From OLB23 sp965230965 (GTDB lineage Bacteria > Patescibacteriota > Microgenomatia > UBA1406 > HO2-37-13b): a DNA stretch of 64,000 nt. Shown piece after piece: positions 33,138 through 40,304 of the stretch. Made by a program: the position numbers and the translations under genes. Below the pieces are notes generated by a model. The model saw nothing but the letters and a program-made list of their open reading frames with translations, was not told where the DNA came from and made no database searches. Location of the stretch: the NCBI GenBank assembly GCA_965230965.1, contig OZ246401.1:496001-560000 (forward strand), given 5' to 3'. Positions within the stretch are counted from its first letter, which is position 1. The number at the start of each line of letters is the position of its first letter.

Positions 33138-33164
33138 ACACGAGCTTTTTAAGCCCTGGGCTTG
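33136..33164 (-). repeat. Palindromic repeat family A, copy 1
   Basis: AGACACGAGCTTTTTAAGCC followed by CTGGGCTTG. It lies between the convergent ends of the pilin-like gene (stop at 33137) and the gene at 33165. Other copies: 40254, 45240 and 45891. Confidence 0.85.
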
Positions 33165-33542
33165 TTAGTGTGAGAATCGCTTGAGGAAGTATCCAGCGCT
33201 CAAGCCTAAGCCTGAGAGTGCGAGCACAGCTGTTGGTGTCCCAGTTGCGGGAATAGTATCAGGATTTGTGACAACGCCACCCTTGCCACCACCTTGGATA
33301 CTAGAAGGAGTTGGTGTGGCTCCTTTTGTATGGATAGTTATTGCATTTGAGAGACTACCACTTTTCGGAGTAGGGGTAGGTGTGACCTTGGTAGATCGAG
33401 AGAAGAAGATGTTATCAAAAATACCACCCAAAATAGGGCCTTCAGGTTTATTTTTGGCGGCGCGAGAAAAAAGGACGCCAAGTCCAATAATAATGAACAG
33501 CAAAATTAAGAACGTAAATATGACTTTTCGTGCTTCTCCCAT
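33165..33542 (-). CDS. Small surface protein with IPATG sorting-like tail (125 aa)
   Basis: The start at 33542 (MGEARKVIFTF) is supported by TATACT (33550-33555, minus strand) seven bases upstream. An N-terminal membrane helix (VIFTFLILLFIIIGLGVLF) is followed by a threonine/proline spacer and a C-terminus with IPATGTPT, a hydrophobic helix and the basic end KRFSH. This resembles a sortase-type LPXTG tail, with the second residue altered. No sortase gene is visible in the window. It could also be a two-helix membrane protein without sorting. Confidence 0.65.
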   Translation of the reverse strand: MGEARKVIFTFLILLFIIIGLGVLFSRAAKNKPEGPILGGIFDNIFFSRSTKVTPTPTPKSGSLSNAITIHTKGATPTPSSIQGGGKGGVVTNPDTIPATGTPTAVLALSGLGLSAGYFLKRFSH

Positions 33543-33595
33543 ATCCTGTAGTATACCACATTTTTTTATCCTTGACAAACTCTTTCCTTGTTCTC

Positions 33596-33601
33596 TATAC
33601 T
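33596..33601 (+). promoter_or_regulatory. -10 element of pilin gene 33610
   Basis: TTGACA (33572-33577), 18-base spacer, TATACT (33596-33601), eight bases before the ATG, among the strongest promoter matches in the region. Confidence 0.7.
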
Positions 33602-33609
33602 TTGAGGAT

Positions 33610-34062
33610 ATGTACTCTTCATTGAAAAAAAATATAACTTTGGCTTCAGCGAACACTCTCTTATTTCTCACAGCTGCAGTAAAGGCTGGATTTGCCGCAG
33701 ATCCATCCGAAGTGCAAATAAATGAGGTTGATCTTGGGTTCAAAATTCCAAATTTTTCTGACCTTCTATCATTCTTGGTACGCTTTTTCTTTGTTATGGC
33801 CGGTCTCGCAGCTCTCTTTTACATGCTCTGGGGCGCATTCTCATGGGTCATTTCAGGTGGTGAATCTGAGGCAGTCGATAAGGCTCGTGGAAAGATCACA
33901 TCAGCAATCGTCGGAATGATTGTCATTGTTGCAACGCTTGCTATTATCTGGAGTCTTGAAAATATTGTGTTCAAGAAGTCCATATGTTTTGGTATTTCGT
34001 GCCCAGTTACCCTTCCAAATCTTCTTGAATGTGTGGATGATGGTACTGGTCGATGTGACTAA
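33610..34062 (+). CDS. T4SS-pilin family membrane protein (150 aa)
   Basis: The start at 33610 is supported by the promoter eight bases upstream; an in-frame extension upstream has no support and crosses the gene on the other strand. The protein has a signal peptide (TLLFLTAAVKAGFA), a PNFSDLLSFLVRFFFVMAGLAALFY helix, the family motif WVISGGESEAVDKARGKI and a second helix. This is the two-helix pilin type seen in Patescibacteria T4SS-like clusters. The C-terminus has four cysteines (SICFGISC, LLECVDDGTGRC), likely disulphide-bonded outside the cell. The next pilin gene follows in the same frame after the stop and two codons. Confidence 0.8.
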   Translation: MYSSLKKNITLASANTLLFLTAAVKAGFAADPSEVQINEVDLGFKIPNFSDLLSFLVRFFFVMAGLAALFYMLWGAFSWVISGGESEAVDKARGKITSAIVGMIVIVATLAIIWSLENIVFKKSICFGISCPVTLPNLLECVDDGTGRCD

Positions 34063-34068
34063 CATTAC

Positions 34069-34428
34069 ATGATGCTTTCATTCGTCGCTAACGCTCAAGT
34101 TCAAAATATTGCTGATTCTGGTTGCGTCGTTGATGGCGTCCCCACTTTTAAATGTTTTGAGGTTCTATTTCAAAATGTTATTTTTCTTGCCGGAGCATCA
34201 GTTATTCTTATTCTTTTTATCATGCTGGTGATTGGCGCATTTAAGTATCTTACCTCTGCAGGCGACCAGGAAAAGCTTGCTGGCGCAAAAAAAACCATAA
34301 CCTACGCGTTTTTAGGATTGTTCCTTTTTATGAGCTCATATTTAATCTTGAATGTAATCCAAACGCTTTTTATTGGTCCTGATGGCCCTTCATTATTTGA
34401 CTTCAAAATCCCTGAATTTGAGCCGTGA
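34069..34428 (+). CDS. T4SS-pilin family membrane protein (119 aa)
   Basis: A short N-terminus (MMLSFVANAQVQN) precedes two membrane helices, VIFLAGASVILILFIMLVIG and FLGLFLFMSSYLILNVIQTL, flanking the family motif YLTSAGDQEKLAGAKKTITY. This is the same pilin layout as the gene before it. The two genes are in the same frame, separated only by TAA CAT TAC, so they look like tandem paralogues and are probably translated together. Two cysteines (SGCVV, TFKCF) lie outside the helices. Confidence 0.8.
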   Translation: MMLSFVANAQVQNIADSGCVVDGVPTFKCFEVLFQNVIFLAGASVILILFIMLVIGAFKYLTSAGDQEKLAGAKKTITYAFLGLFLFMSSYLILNVIQTLFIGPDGPSLFDFKIPEFEP

Positions 34429-34454
34429 GTTCTCGTGTATAATGGGGTAATAAT

Positions 34455-35390
34455 ATGAAAAAAGACTTCATGCTTTCGGTCATTGTGCCTGTCTATAATG
34501 AAGAAGGCGGTATTCGTGCGCTTCTTGATCGTCTTCTCCCTATTGTCGAAAAGTTCAACTATGAAATTGTATTTGTCGACGATGGATCCAAGGACGGAAC
34601 AGTAGAAGATATTAAAGTTTTTACAGGTTCTAATAAAAATATTAAACTTATCTCTTTTGTGCGCAATTTTAGCCACCAGACGGCGCTGACCTGTGGGTAT
34701 ATGCATGTGAAAGGTGACGTTGTGGTTACTATTGATGCAGATCTTCAGGATCCTCCAGAGCTCATTGATGAAATGATCTTAAAGTGGAAGGAAGGTTATA
34801 AGGTTGTATATGCAAAACGATCGGTACGTCATGAGTCGTTCTTTAAGACGGCGACAGCAGATATTTTTTACCGACTCATTAATATCTTGTCTGATACAAA
34901 TATTCCTCACAATGTTGGTGATTTTCGCCTTATTGATCGTGAAGTAGTCACAATGTTGAATAATCTTCCCGAGCATTCACGATTTTTGCGAGGACTTGTC
35001 GCGTGGGGAGGCTTTCCTTCAGCATATGTGAGTTTTGAGCGAAAAGAGAGAACCAATGGTGAAACGCATTATCCACTGAAGAAAATGATGGGATTTGCGC
35101 TGAATGGGATTGTTTCATTTTCATCGAAACCGCTGCGCTTCGCTACATATATTGGCTTTTTATGCGCAATATTTGGGCTTCTTGGTATTGCATACGCGAT
35201 AAGTCGCCGCCTACTTTTGCCGCACGAATACTGGGTAACTGGCTGGACAACGATTTTCGTAGCGATTATGTTCTTTGGCGGCGTACAGCTTTTGACGATT
35301 GGTATTATTGGTGAATATATTGCTCGCATCTACACGGAGCTCCAGGATAGGCCACAGTTCTTGATTAGGGAAAAAGTTAATATTGATTAG
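34455..35390 (+). CDS. Family 2 glycosyltransferase, membrane-anchored (ArnC/GtrB type)
   Basis: The 311-residue protein has a GT2 domain (SVIVPVYNEEGG, VFVDDGSKDGT, TIDADLQDPPELI, DFRLIDREV) and two C-terminal membrane helices (ATYIGFLCAIFGLLGIAYAI, IFVAIMFFGGVQLLTIGIIGEY). Enzymes of this kind move a sugar from a nucleotide to a polyprenyl phosphate, giving the donor for GT-C enzymes outside the membrane. TATAAT (34438-34443) is 11 bases upstream of the ATG. The GT-C proteins at 35.6 and 46.7-51.3 kb are possible users. Confidence 0.87.
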   Translation: MKKDFMLSVIVPVYNEEGGIRALLDRLLPIVEKFNYEIVFVDDGSKDGTVEDIKVFTGSNKNIKLISFVRNFSHQTALTCGYMHVKGDVVVTIDADLQDPPELIDEMILKWKEGYKVVYAKRSVRHESFFKTATADIFYRLINILSDTNIPHNVGDFRLIDREVVTMLNNLPEHSRFLRGLVAWGGFPSAYVSFERKERTNGETHYPLKKMMGFALNGIVSFSSKPLRFATYIGFLCAIFGLLGIAYAISRRLLLPHEYWVTGWTTIFVAIMFFGGVQLLTIGIIGEYIARIYTELQDRPQFLIREKVNID

Positions 35391-35393
35391 ATT

Positions 35394-35537
35394 ATGCAAA
35401 AGAAGGCGATCGGATACGCGCTCATCGCCGTGGGACTTGCGCTCCTCGCATTTACCCTCTATACATACTTTATGGGGAGGAGTCATTTAATTTCGCCGGT
35501 ACCCGATGATCGTGGTGTCAAGGTCATCTACAAATAA
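35394..35537 (+). CDS. Single-helix membrane microprotein (47 aa)
   Basis: The ORF starts three bases after the GT2 stop and encodes 47 residues: KKAIGYALIAVGLALLAFTL then YTYFMGRS and a short soluble tail SPVPDDRGVKVIYK. It is one membrane helix with an outside or periplasmic tail. The position suggests translation coupled to the GT2. No family recognised. A family B repeat overlaps its stop codon. Confidence 0.6.
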   Translation: MQKKAIGYALIAVGLALLAFTLYTYFMGRSHLISPVPDDRGVKVIYK

Positions 35538-35595
35538 GACCGTGTCTTCTTTAGGATCGTGCCCGGGCACGATCCTGCACGGGTTACGGTCTTCT
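35535..35595. repeat. Palindromic repeat family B, inverted pair
   Basis: Two family B units head to head. The left arm reads AAGACCGTGTCTTCTTTAGG then ATCGTGCCC; the right arm is its near reverse complement with GCACGGGTTACGGTCTTCT. The centre (ATCGTGCCCGGGCACGAT) is a perfect palindrome. It lies between the 47-residue protein and the convergent membrane gene 35584-36951, overlapping both ends, and could work as a two-way terminator. Confidence 0.85.
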
Positions 35596-36951
35596 CAATA
35601 TCTGCGCCACGTCATCTTCATACACCATCTGCCAGCCGTTTTTCTTTAATTCTCTAGCGAATTCTGCAAAGTTTGTTTTACTTTTTTGAACAAGCACCGT
35701 TGAGATATTATAGGTTGCGGCAGTTTTTTCAAAGGGGCTTTGCAAAGATACAATCTTGCTATATTCATCAAGAAGATTTCCCCAATGTGGCATCTGCCCA
35801 CTGATAAAAACCTTTTTTTCTGGCAGGTGCCAGACTAGGTAGCCGCCCCAGCCAAATGGCGCAAAAATATTGCCCTGGGGCAGATTATTTTTGAGGTATA
35901 CGACTGCTTTTTTTGGATAGTACACATCCTCACGCAACGTTTTGTATGTATTGATTGTCGCAGTAGTAAGAATGATGGAATTTATGGCGACTACAAGCAA
36001 TAAGATGTAAACAAAAAAGTTGAGGCGGTTTTGGCCACCTTTCTTATCGATGATACGTGCCTGTAATTCTCCAAAACCCTGAATGATAGCGTAGCCTGCT
36101 ACGATGAGCCAAAAAGGAAACATTTTGCTTGATGAAAGCATGAGAAAAAGGAGCAAAAAGTACGTAATTCTAAAGAACTGTGAATACACGCGTGGGAAGC
36201 GCGTAATAAGAAAAGTTGGGAGCAATATGACAAGCCCAAGGCGAAGATCAAGTTGGGTGAAAGTTGGCGACCATTCATTGACACTTGCGTGTGTGGTCAG
36301 CGACAAAAATGTGGTAAGAATTTCTCGCCACAGCGCGAAGCCATAAGGATTTATCAGCGTCGCGCCAGTGGCTAAAACAGCAATAAAAAGGCGTTTTTTG
36401 AGGTCAAACGCGGCCCAGATGGCGAGCAAAATGAGGCCAATAAAGAAGCCGCCATGAACCTGTGCCCATACAAAAAACAATATCGGCAGATAGCGGCCGA
36501 ATGTAAAGCCGGCTTTTTTGTCGAGCAGTACCCGCATCAGAAGTGCAAAAAAAAGCCAGCTAAATGTCTGCGGCCGTGTGCCGGCATATGGGTAAAAGTG
36601 TGCCGCCATCAATATGGCCGGCACATACATCCACCCGAGCCATGCGGCTCCACATACGACCATTACAGTGGCTGCGAGCGCTATGCTCGTGATTATAGCT
36701 ATCCCATCAATCCCGGCTGCCTCGTGCGTCTTATAAAAGATTACATCCGACATCCATGAGTGTGCTACAACAGGGAAATGTGGCATCGTATACGAGAAAG
36801 GATCCGTGCGTGGTACACCATTTTTCACGATGAACTCTCCCGTCTTTAGTTGCCAGCCTAAGTCGGGGTCAAGATAGAGTGTCGATTTAAAATAGAACGC
36901 GAGCACCATAACAACAAAAAAGATGAGGGTAAAAAGGCGCGCTCGGTTCAT
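35584..36951 (-). CDS. Multi-pass membrane protein, GT-C-like
   Basis: The 455-residue protein has about ten hydrophobic helices. The first loop has YLDPDLGWQLKTGEFIVKNGVPRTDPFSY, an aspartate-containing motif like that of GT-C transferases that use lipid-linked sugars. The C-terminal soluble part (NLPQGNIFAPFGWGGYLVWHLPEKKVFISGQM...) is also seen in this type of protein. No specific family is assigned. The -10 TATTAT (36958-36963) ends six bases before the ATG and overlaps the divergent promoter of the small gene at 36974. Confidence 0.7.
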   Translation of the reverse strand: MNRARLFTLIFFVVMVLAFYFKSTLYLDPDLGWQLKTGEFIVKNGVPRTDPFSYTMPHFPVVAHSWMSDVIFYKTHEAAGIDGIAIITSIALAATVMVVCGAAWLGWMYVPAILMAAHFYPYAGTRPQTFSWLFFALLMRVLLDKKAGFTFGRYLPILFFVWAQVHGGFFIGLILLAIWAAFDLKKRLFIAVLATGATLINPYGFALWREILTTFLSLTTHASVNEWSPTFTQLDLRLGLVILLPTFLITRFPRVYSQFFRITYFLLLFLMLSSSKMFPFWLIVAGYAIIQGFGELQARIIDKKGGQNRLNFFVYILLLVVAINSIILTTATINTYKTLREDVYYPKKAVVYLKNNLPQGNIFAPFGWGGYLVWHLPEKKVFISGQMPHWGNLLDEYSKIVSLQSPFEKTAATYNISTVLVQKSKTNFAEFARELKKNGWQMVYEDDVAQILRRP

Positions 36952-36973
36952 TCCTTTATAATACTACAAGCAT
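36952..36973. promoter_or_regulatory. Overlapping divergent leaderless promoters
   Basis: The start codons of 36951 (minus) and 36974 (plus) are 22 bases apart. The sequence TATAATA in the middle supplies TATAAT (36957-36962) for the plus gene and TATTAT (36958-36963) for the minus gene. Both -10 elements share five bases, so RNA polymerase can serve only one gene at a time. Confidence 0.65.
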
Positions 36974-37171
36974 ATGGCCGAAAAAGATTCATCACTTGTC
37001 GAGAAATACTTCAAATTTTCCAATATTCTTTCATTTGGATTGCTTGGAATTGCTATTCTTACAGCTTCATCAACCCTCGCTATGGCCTCCGCCATCGACA
37101 TGACATCAAATGCCATTATGGCAAAAGAGTATCGTAGCTGGAAAGAGCGTAAGAACAAGGCAAAAAAGTAA
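36974..37171 (+). CDS. Small membrane protein (65 aa)
   Basis: The 65-residue protein begins with a charged MAEKDSSLVEKYFKFSN, then a membrane helix ILSFGLLGIAILTASSTLAM, and a basic tail YRSWKERKNKAKK. No family recognised. It has the divergent promoter described at 36952-36973. It lies 23 bases before tRNA-CAU, which has its own -10. Confidence 0.6.
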   Translation: MAEKDSSLVEKYFKFSNILSFGLLGIAILTASSTLAMASAIDMTSNAIMAKEYRSWKERKNKAKK

Positions 37172-37194
37172 CCTTCGTCGTGGTATAATACACG

Positions 37195-37264
37195 TGCGGA
37201 GTAGTGTACGGCCGCACAGGAGGCTCATAATCTCCTAGGCCGGGTTCGACTCCCGGCTCCGCAA
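37195..37264 (+). tRNA. tRNA with CAU anticodon (elongator Met or Ile2)
   Basis: The acceptor TGCGGAG pairs with CTCCGCA; D arm GTGT/GCAC with a six-base loop; anticodon arm GGAGG-CTCATAA-TCTCC with anticodon CAT; T arm CCGGG-TTCGACT-CCCGG. It is 70 bases, short in D loop and variable loop. The first pair is U1-A72, not a mismatch, and the anticodon stem lacks the GGG/CCC run of initiator tRNA, so it is an elongator or a tRNA-Ile2 needing lysidine. CCA is not encoded. TATAAT at 37184-37189 is six bases upstream. Confidence 0.88.
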
Positions 37265-37268
37265 CATA

Positions 37269-37982
37269 ATGGCAAATTTCATACAAAATACACTGGCATA
37301 CCTTGCCCGTAAGGGCCAAACGGAACACATTGATCCTTCAAAAAAACACGCCTTTCAAAATCGTTTCGAAGATTATCAGGCCCGCTATCAATTCGCCTCA
37401 AAATTTGCAAAAAACAAGAAGATTCTAGATATCGCATGTGGAGAGGGTTACGGTTCGCATTTGCTTGCGAAGAAAGCAAAGCAGGTTATTGGCGTTGATT
37501 ATGAAGCTGCGGCCATCAATACGGCAGAACACAACTACAAAGCCCACAAAAATACAAAGTTTGTATGTGCTGATGGGTTAGCTTATCTTGGCAATACAAA
37601 AGATCGCTTTGATCTTATAGTTTCATTTGAAACGATTGAGCACATTAAAAACTACAAGAAATTCCTTAAAGGCCTTCAAGAATGTCTAAAACCAGGTGGC
37701 ACTCTCATTTTATCGACGCCCAACAAAAAACTCACCGATCTGTATTTCGGCGGCGTCTATAACCCGTTCCATACACAAGAATTTTATACAAATGAACTCA
37801 CGAAGCTTGCTGAAGAAGTGTTCAAAGTAAAGCCAGTCCTCTATCGCCAGGGGCCTGTTGTAAAAACCCGTTTAATTCTATCCTCAATCTGGACGTTCTT
37901 CACAAACAAATCTGCGATTGTAAAATCCAAGCAAAATCTTACCGGTATCAATAATGTGTTGGTCGTCGTTCAAGCACGTTGA
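37269..37982 (+). CDS. Class I SAM-dependent methyltransferase
   Basis: The 237-residue protein has the SAM-binding fold: KKILDIACGEGYGSHLLAKKA (motif I), VIGVDYEAAAI, FVCADGLAYL, LIVSFETIEHI and a C-terminal PGGTLILSTPN. The substrate cannot be told, although relatives often methylate glycans or quinones. The ATG is four bases after the discriminator of tRNA-CAU, so both seem to be on one transcript and the protein start is exposed when the tRNA 3' end is cut. The 3' end overlaps the convergent RHH gene by 35 bases. Confidence 0.85.
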   Translation: MANFIQNTLAYLARKGQTEHIDPSKKHAFQNRFEDYQARYQFASKFAKNKKILDIACGEGYGSHLLAKKAKQVIGVDYEAAAINTAEHNYKAHKNTKFVCADGLAYLGNTKDRFDLIVSFETIEHIKNYKKFLKGLQECLKPGGTLILSTPNKKLTDLYFGGVYNPFHTQEFYTNELTKLAEEVFKVKPVLYRQGPVVKTRLILSSIWTFFTNKSAIVKSKQNLTGINNVLVVVQAR

Positions 37983-38214
37983 GCATTGTAAATGATTTTT
38001 TGAGCTTGATCTGCTGCAACGCTTTCATAATCTCGTCAACATCCTTGATTATGAGCATCTCAGTTCTCTGCTCAGCTTCTGCAACGTCTTTTATCGCAAG
38101 ATATTTCATGTAACCAGACATCGTCAGTCCTAGTCGCTTTGCACGATCGGAAATCTCATTTTTGAGTTCACCAGTAAGCCTAGTTTTTATGTAGTGGTCA
38201 TTAGCGTTTTTCAA
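37948..38214 (-). CDS. Ribbon-helix-helix DNA-binding protein (88 aa)
   Basis: The 88-residue protein starts with a short beta strand and two helices, HYIKTRLTGELKNEISDRAK then RLGLTMSGYMKYLAIKDV, the pattern of CopG/Arc ribbon-helix-helix proteins, which dimerise on operator DNA. The C-terminal half is helical and may bind a partner, as antitoxins do. No toxin gene is seen nearby, so toxin-antitoxin function is not supported. It overlaps the methyltransferase tail to tail by 35 bases. Confidence 0.7.
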   Translation of the reverse strand: MKNANDHYIKTRLTGELKNEISDRAKRLGLTMSGYMKYLAIKDVAEAEQRTEMLIIKDVDEIMKALQQIKLKKSFTMLNVLERRPTHY

Positions 38215-38307
38215 CGTATAGGCATTTTATACCCAAAACCGGTCATATATTGGGTCAAAAAAATGTATGGATCGAAATTAAAGTGAAGGTAGTGTTTGTG
38301 GTTTTTT

Positions 38308-38997
38308 TTAGAGGAATTTGACAGTCGAAACCAGATCTCGCATTCTTTGAACCGCTGAATCAAGATCCTCTGGTTTTTTGAAGGAAAATCCTTCGATAAA
38401 CCAATTATCCTCACCTTTTTCAACATGTATTCTAATCGTCCCAAATATTCCTTGGCAAGTTGATCCATCAGTATCGTTTAAATTAGTACATTCTGAGGAA
38501 ACGATAATTTTAGCCTCCACGTTATCTACGGTAATTTTTTCCTCCGCCTTTCTTATTACGTTTCCATTAAAGTGATCTACTGGATTCTTTGTGACGGATA
38601 AATTGTCGAGTAATAATTCAAACTCATCTTTAGGAGTATAAACTTCATGATTAATGCTCCAATCTTTTGGATACAAAAAGCTAATGCCTGCTGTTCCATT
38701 TGTATAGCGACGCTGTGTCTCGTTAATGATCGGATCAGTAGGACGCAACGAAGGTTGAAGTGTAGGTGTGCTTATTGTATTTGTTGGATAATTTATGCTC
38801 GGCTCAGGTGAAGGTGTTATGCTAGTTTCAATTTTTGGCGCTTCATCACGACTGAGATAATCAACAGCAAGCTTTCCTACAAACAGACTACCGATAATAA
38901 TGACAAAAGGGAGAATAGAGTATATAAGATGATAATTAAAACCACGTGATGGTGTGGTAATTACAACTTCTTCGTTTAGCTCGTCCTGAAGTTCCAT
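38308..38997 (-). CDS. Membrane-anchored extracytoplasmic protein (229 aa)
   Basis: The protein has an N-terminal cytoplasmic tail of about 25 residues, one membrane helix (IYSILPFVIIIGSLFVGKLAV), a Thr/Pro/Ser spacer (about 55-88) and a soluble C-terminal domain with GTAGISFLYPKDWS, common in small PsbP-like or lipoprotein-like domains. Two cysteines (SSECTN, STCQGI) may form a disulphide. No specific family is assigned. TATAAT (39004-39009, minus strand) ends six bases before the ATG. Confidence 0.65.
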   Translation of the reverse strand: MELQDELNEEVVITTPSRGFNYHLIYSILPFVIIIGSLFVGKLAVDYLSRDEAPKIETSITPSPEPSINYPTNTISTPTLQPSLRPTDPIINETQRRYTNGTAGISFLYPKDWSINHEVYTPKDEFELLLDNLSVTKNPVDHFNGNVIRKAEEKITVDNVEAKIIVSSECTNLNDTDGSTCQGIFGTIRIHVEKGEDNWFIEGFSFKKPEDLDSAVQRMRDLVSTVKFL

Positions 38998-39009
38998 GTT
39001 CTTATTATA

Positions 39010-39348
39010 TCATAGGGCATACAACTCCCACCACTGCTCGTACGGTTTCTTAGGTACGGTTGGGGTGGGCTCAGGCGTTAAGGTAACCTCGGGGATAATC
39101 AGTGCCGTTTCTCCAGGCTGCAACAGGTTCAACTTCTCCCGAATTTCCTTCTCCACGAAATAATAGTCTTCGCTTTTCTTCAAATCGCTTTTCAATTTTT
39201 TGTTCACATCGTGTTCTTTCTCATATTCTTTTCGATAATCGTGGTAAAATGACAACTTATCTTTATAGAGGAAGATATTCCTCGATAGGGAAGCCACAAG
39301 GACCGCAAGCAAAAGAAAGAAAATAGAGTTTTTAATAAGTCTAAGCAT
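39010..39348 (-). CDS. FtsB/DivIC-type septum protein
   Basis: The 112-residue protein has an N-terminal membrane helix (SIFFLLLAVLVASLSRNIFL), a coiled coil (YRKEYEKEHDVNKKLKSDLKK), the family segment YYFVEKEIREKLNLLQPGE and a proline-rich tail. FtsB/DivIC proteins form a complex with FtsL and FtsQ/DivIB at the division site. TATAAT (39357-39362, minus strand) lies eight bases before the ATG. It is followed by the membrane protein 38308-38997. Confidence 0.82.
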   Translation of the reverse strand: MLRLIKNSIFFLLLAVLVASLSRNIFLYKDKLSFYHDYRKEYEKEHDVNKKLKSDLKKSEDYYFVEKEIREKLNLLQPGETALIIPEVTLTPEPTPTVPKKPYEQWWELYAL

Positions 39349-39374
39349 ATCTTTTGATTATAATTAATTTGCGC

Positions 39375-39403
39375 TTGAAATTAAGTCCGCTTTGTGATAT
39401 TAT
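39375..39403 (+). promoter_or_regulatory. Promoter of tyrosine recombinase gene
   Basis: TTGAAA (39375-39380), 17-base spacer, TATTAT (39398-39403), nine bases before the ATG at 39413. It diverges from the FtsB-like gene promoter at 39357. Confidence 0.65.
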
Positions 39404-39412
39404 AGGGCATTC

Positions 39413-40255
39413 ATGATAACATCAGATTTACGAACACTGGTTAATTCATTTATAGAGCATCTGACTGCACAAGGCAAGTCGAAGCACACTATTGTGGCTT
39501 ATAAAAAAGACTTGGAGCAGTTTATTGCATATATAGCGTCAGTGGAGAAAACCGATATCAAAGAAGTCAAAAAAGACGACATTGATGGTTTTATCTCTAA
39601 GCTTCTTGGTGAAGGATATACAAAAAAATCCGCTTCGCGCAAGCTTAACTCTATAAGAACCTTTTTCCGTTATCTGAAGCAGGAACAAATTATTGCTCAG
39701 AATCCTTCTTTGGAGGTAACTCATCCAAAGTACAATCAAGCACCACCGCGTATTCTTTCTAAGCTCGAATATCGAGCATTAAGAGACTTTTCGAAGTCAG
39801 ACAAACGAACCTACGCAATGATCGAGCTCTTGTTACAAACAGGAGTAAGAATTGGTGAGCTTGCTGATATTAAACTTGGTGACATCACTAAAGAAGGTCT
39901 CAAAATTAGCGATAGAGTGATTCCGATGAATAAGGCCGTTGAAAAGGCTGTCGAGAGTTATGCCAAGTCACGTCACGAAAGTGAGACAGACTATCTCTTT
40001 GTCACCAAAACAGGTCGACAACTTCTTGTGCGAAACATTCGAAGCATCATTACACGATGTTTCCGCGAAGTTGGTATTGAAAATGCGAAGGTCCAAGACC
40101 TCCGCAACACCTTTATTGCCTATCAGCTTATGAATGGCGGTTCAATCTCTTATATTTCTAAGATCGTTGGACACCGCCGACTCTCTTCAACCGAGAAGTA
40201 TCTCGAGCTTGTGAAGCAAGAAACCGAGCGTAAAGAAAAGCTCGGTGAGCTTTAA
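39413..40255 (+). CDS. Tyrosine recombinase, XerC/XerD-like
   Basis: The 280-residue recombinase has a SAM-like N-terminal DNA-binding domain (FIEHLTAQGKSKHTIVAYKKDLEQFIAYI) and a catalytic domain with arginine (QTGVRIGELADI), lysine, GHRRLSSTEKYLEL (histidine and the tyrosine nucleophile). The H-x-x-R box, normally HxLRH(T/S)F, reads VQDLRNTF, so the histidine is replaced by glutamine. Chromosome dimer resolution is the standard role. The stop codon lies inside a family A repeat. A XerH-like or mobile-element integrase is the alternative. Confidence 0.85.
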   Translation: MITSDLRTLVNSFIEHLTAQGKSKHTIVAYKKDLEQFIAYIASVEKTDIKEVKKDDIDGFISKLLGEGYTKKSASRKLNSIRTFFRYLKQEQIIAQNPSLEVTHPKYNQAPPRILSKLEYRALRDFSKSDKRTYAMIELLLQTGVRIGELADIKLGDITKEGLKISDRVIPMNKAVEKAVESYAKSRHESETDYLFVTKTGRQLLVRNIRSIITRCFREVGIENAKVQDLRNTFIAYQLMNGGSISYISKIVGHRRLSSTEKYLELVKQETERKEKLGEL

Positions 40256-40283
40256 GCCCAGGGCTTAAAAAGCTCGTGTCTTT
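40254..40283 (+). repeat. Palindromic repeat family A, copy 2
   Basis: AAGCCCAGGGCTTAAAAAGC followed by TCGTGTCTTT. It includes the last two bases of the recombinase stop codon and ends 21 bases before the GT2 gene's ATG, so it also covers the 5' region of that gene. Confidence 0.85.
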
Positions 40284-40304
40284 CGAGTGTGATAATATAT
40301 CTGC

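Noticed and set aside
33181..33609. N-terminal extension of the pilin gene 33610
   Set aside because: It runs antisense to the small surface protein 33165-33542; the signal peptide and the -10 at 33596 fix the start at 33610.
37948..38214. Antitoxin of a toxin-antitoxin pair
   Set aside because: The RHH fold fits, but neither neighbour looks like a toxin.
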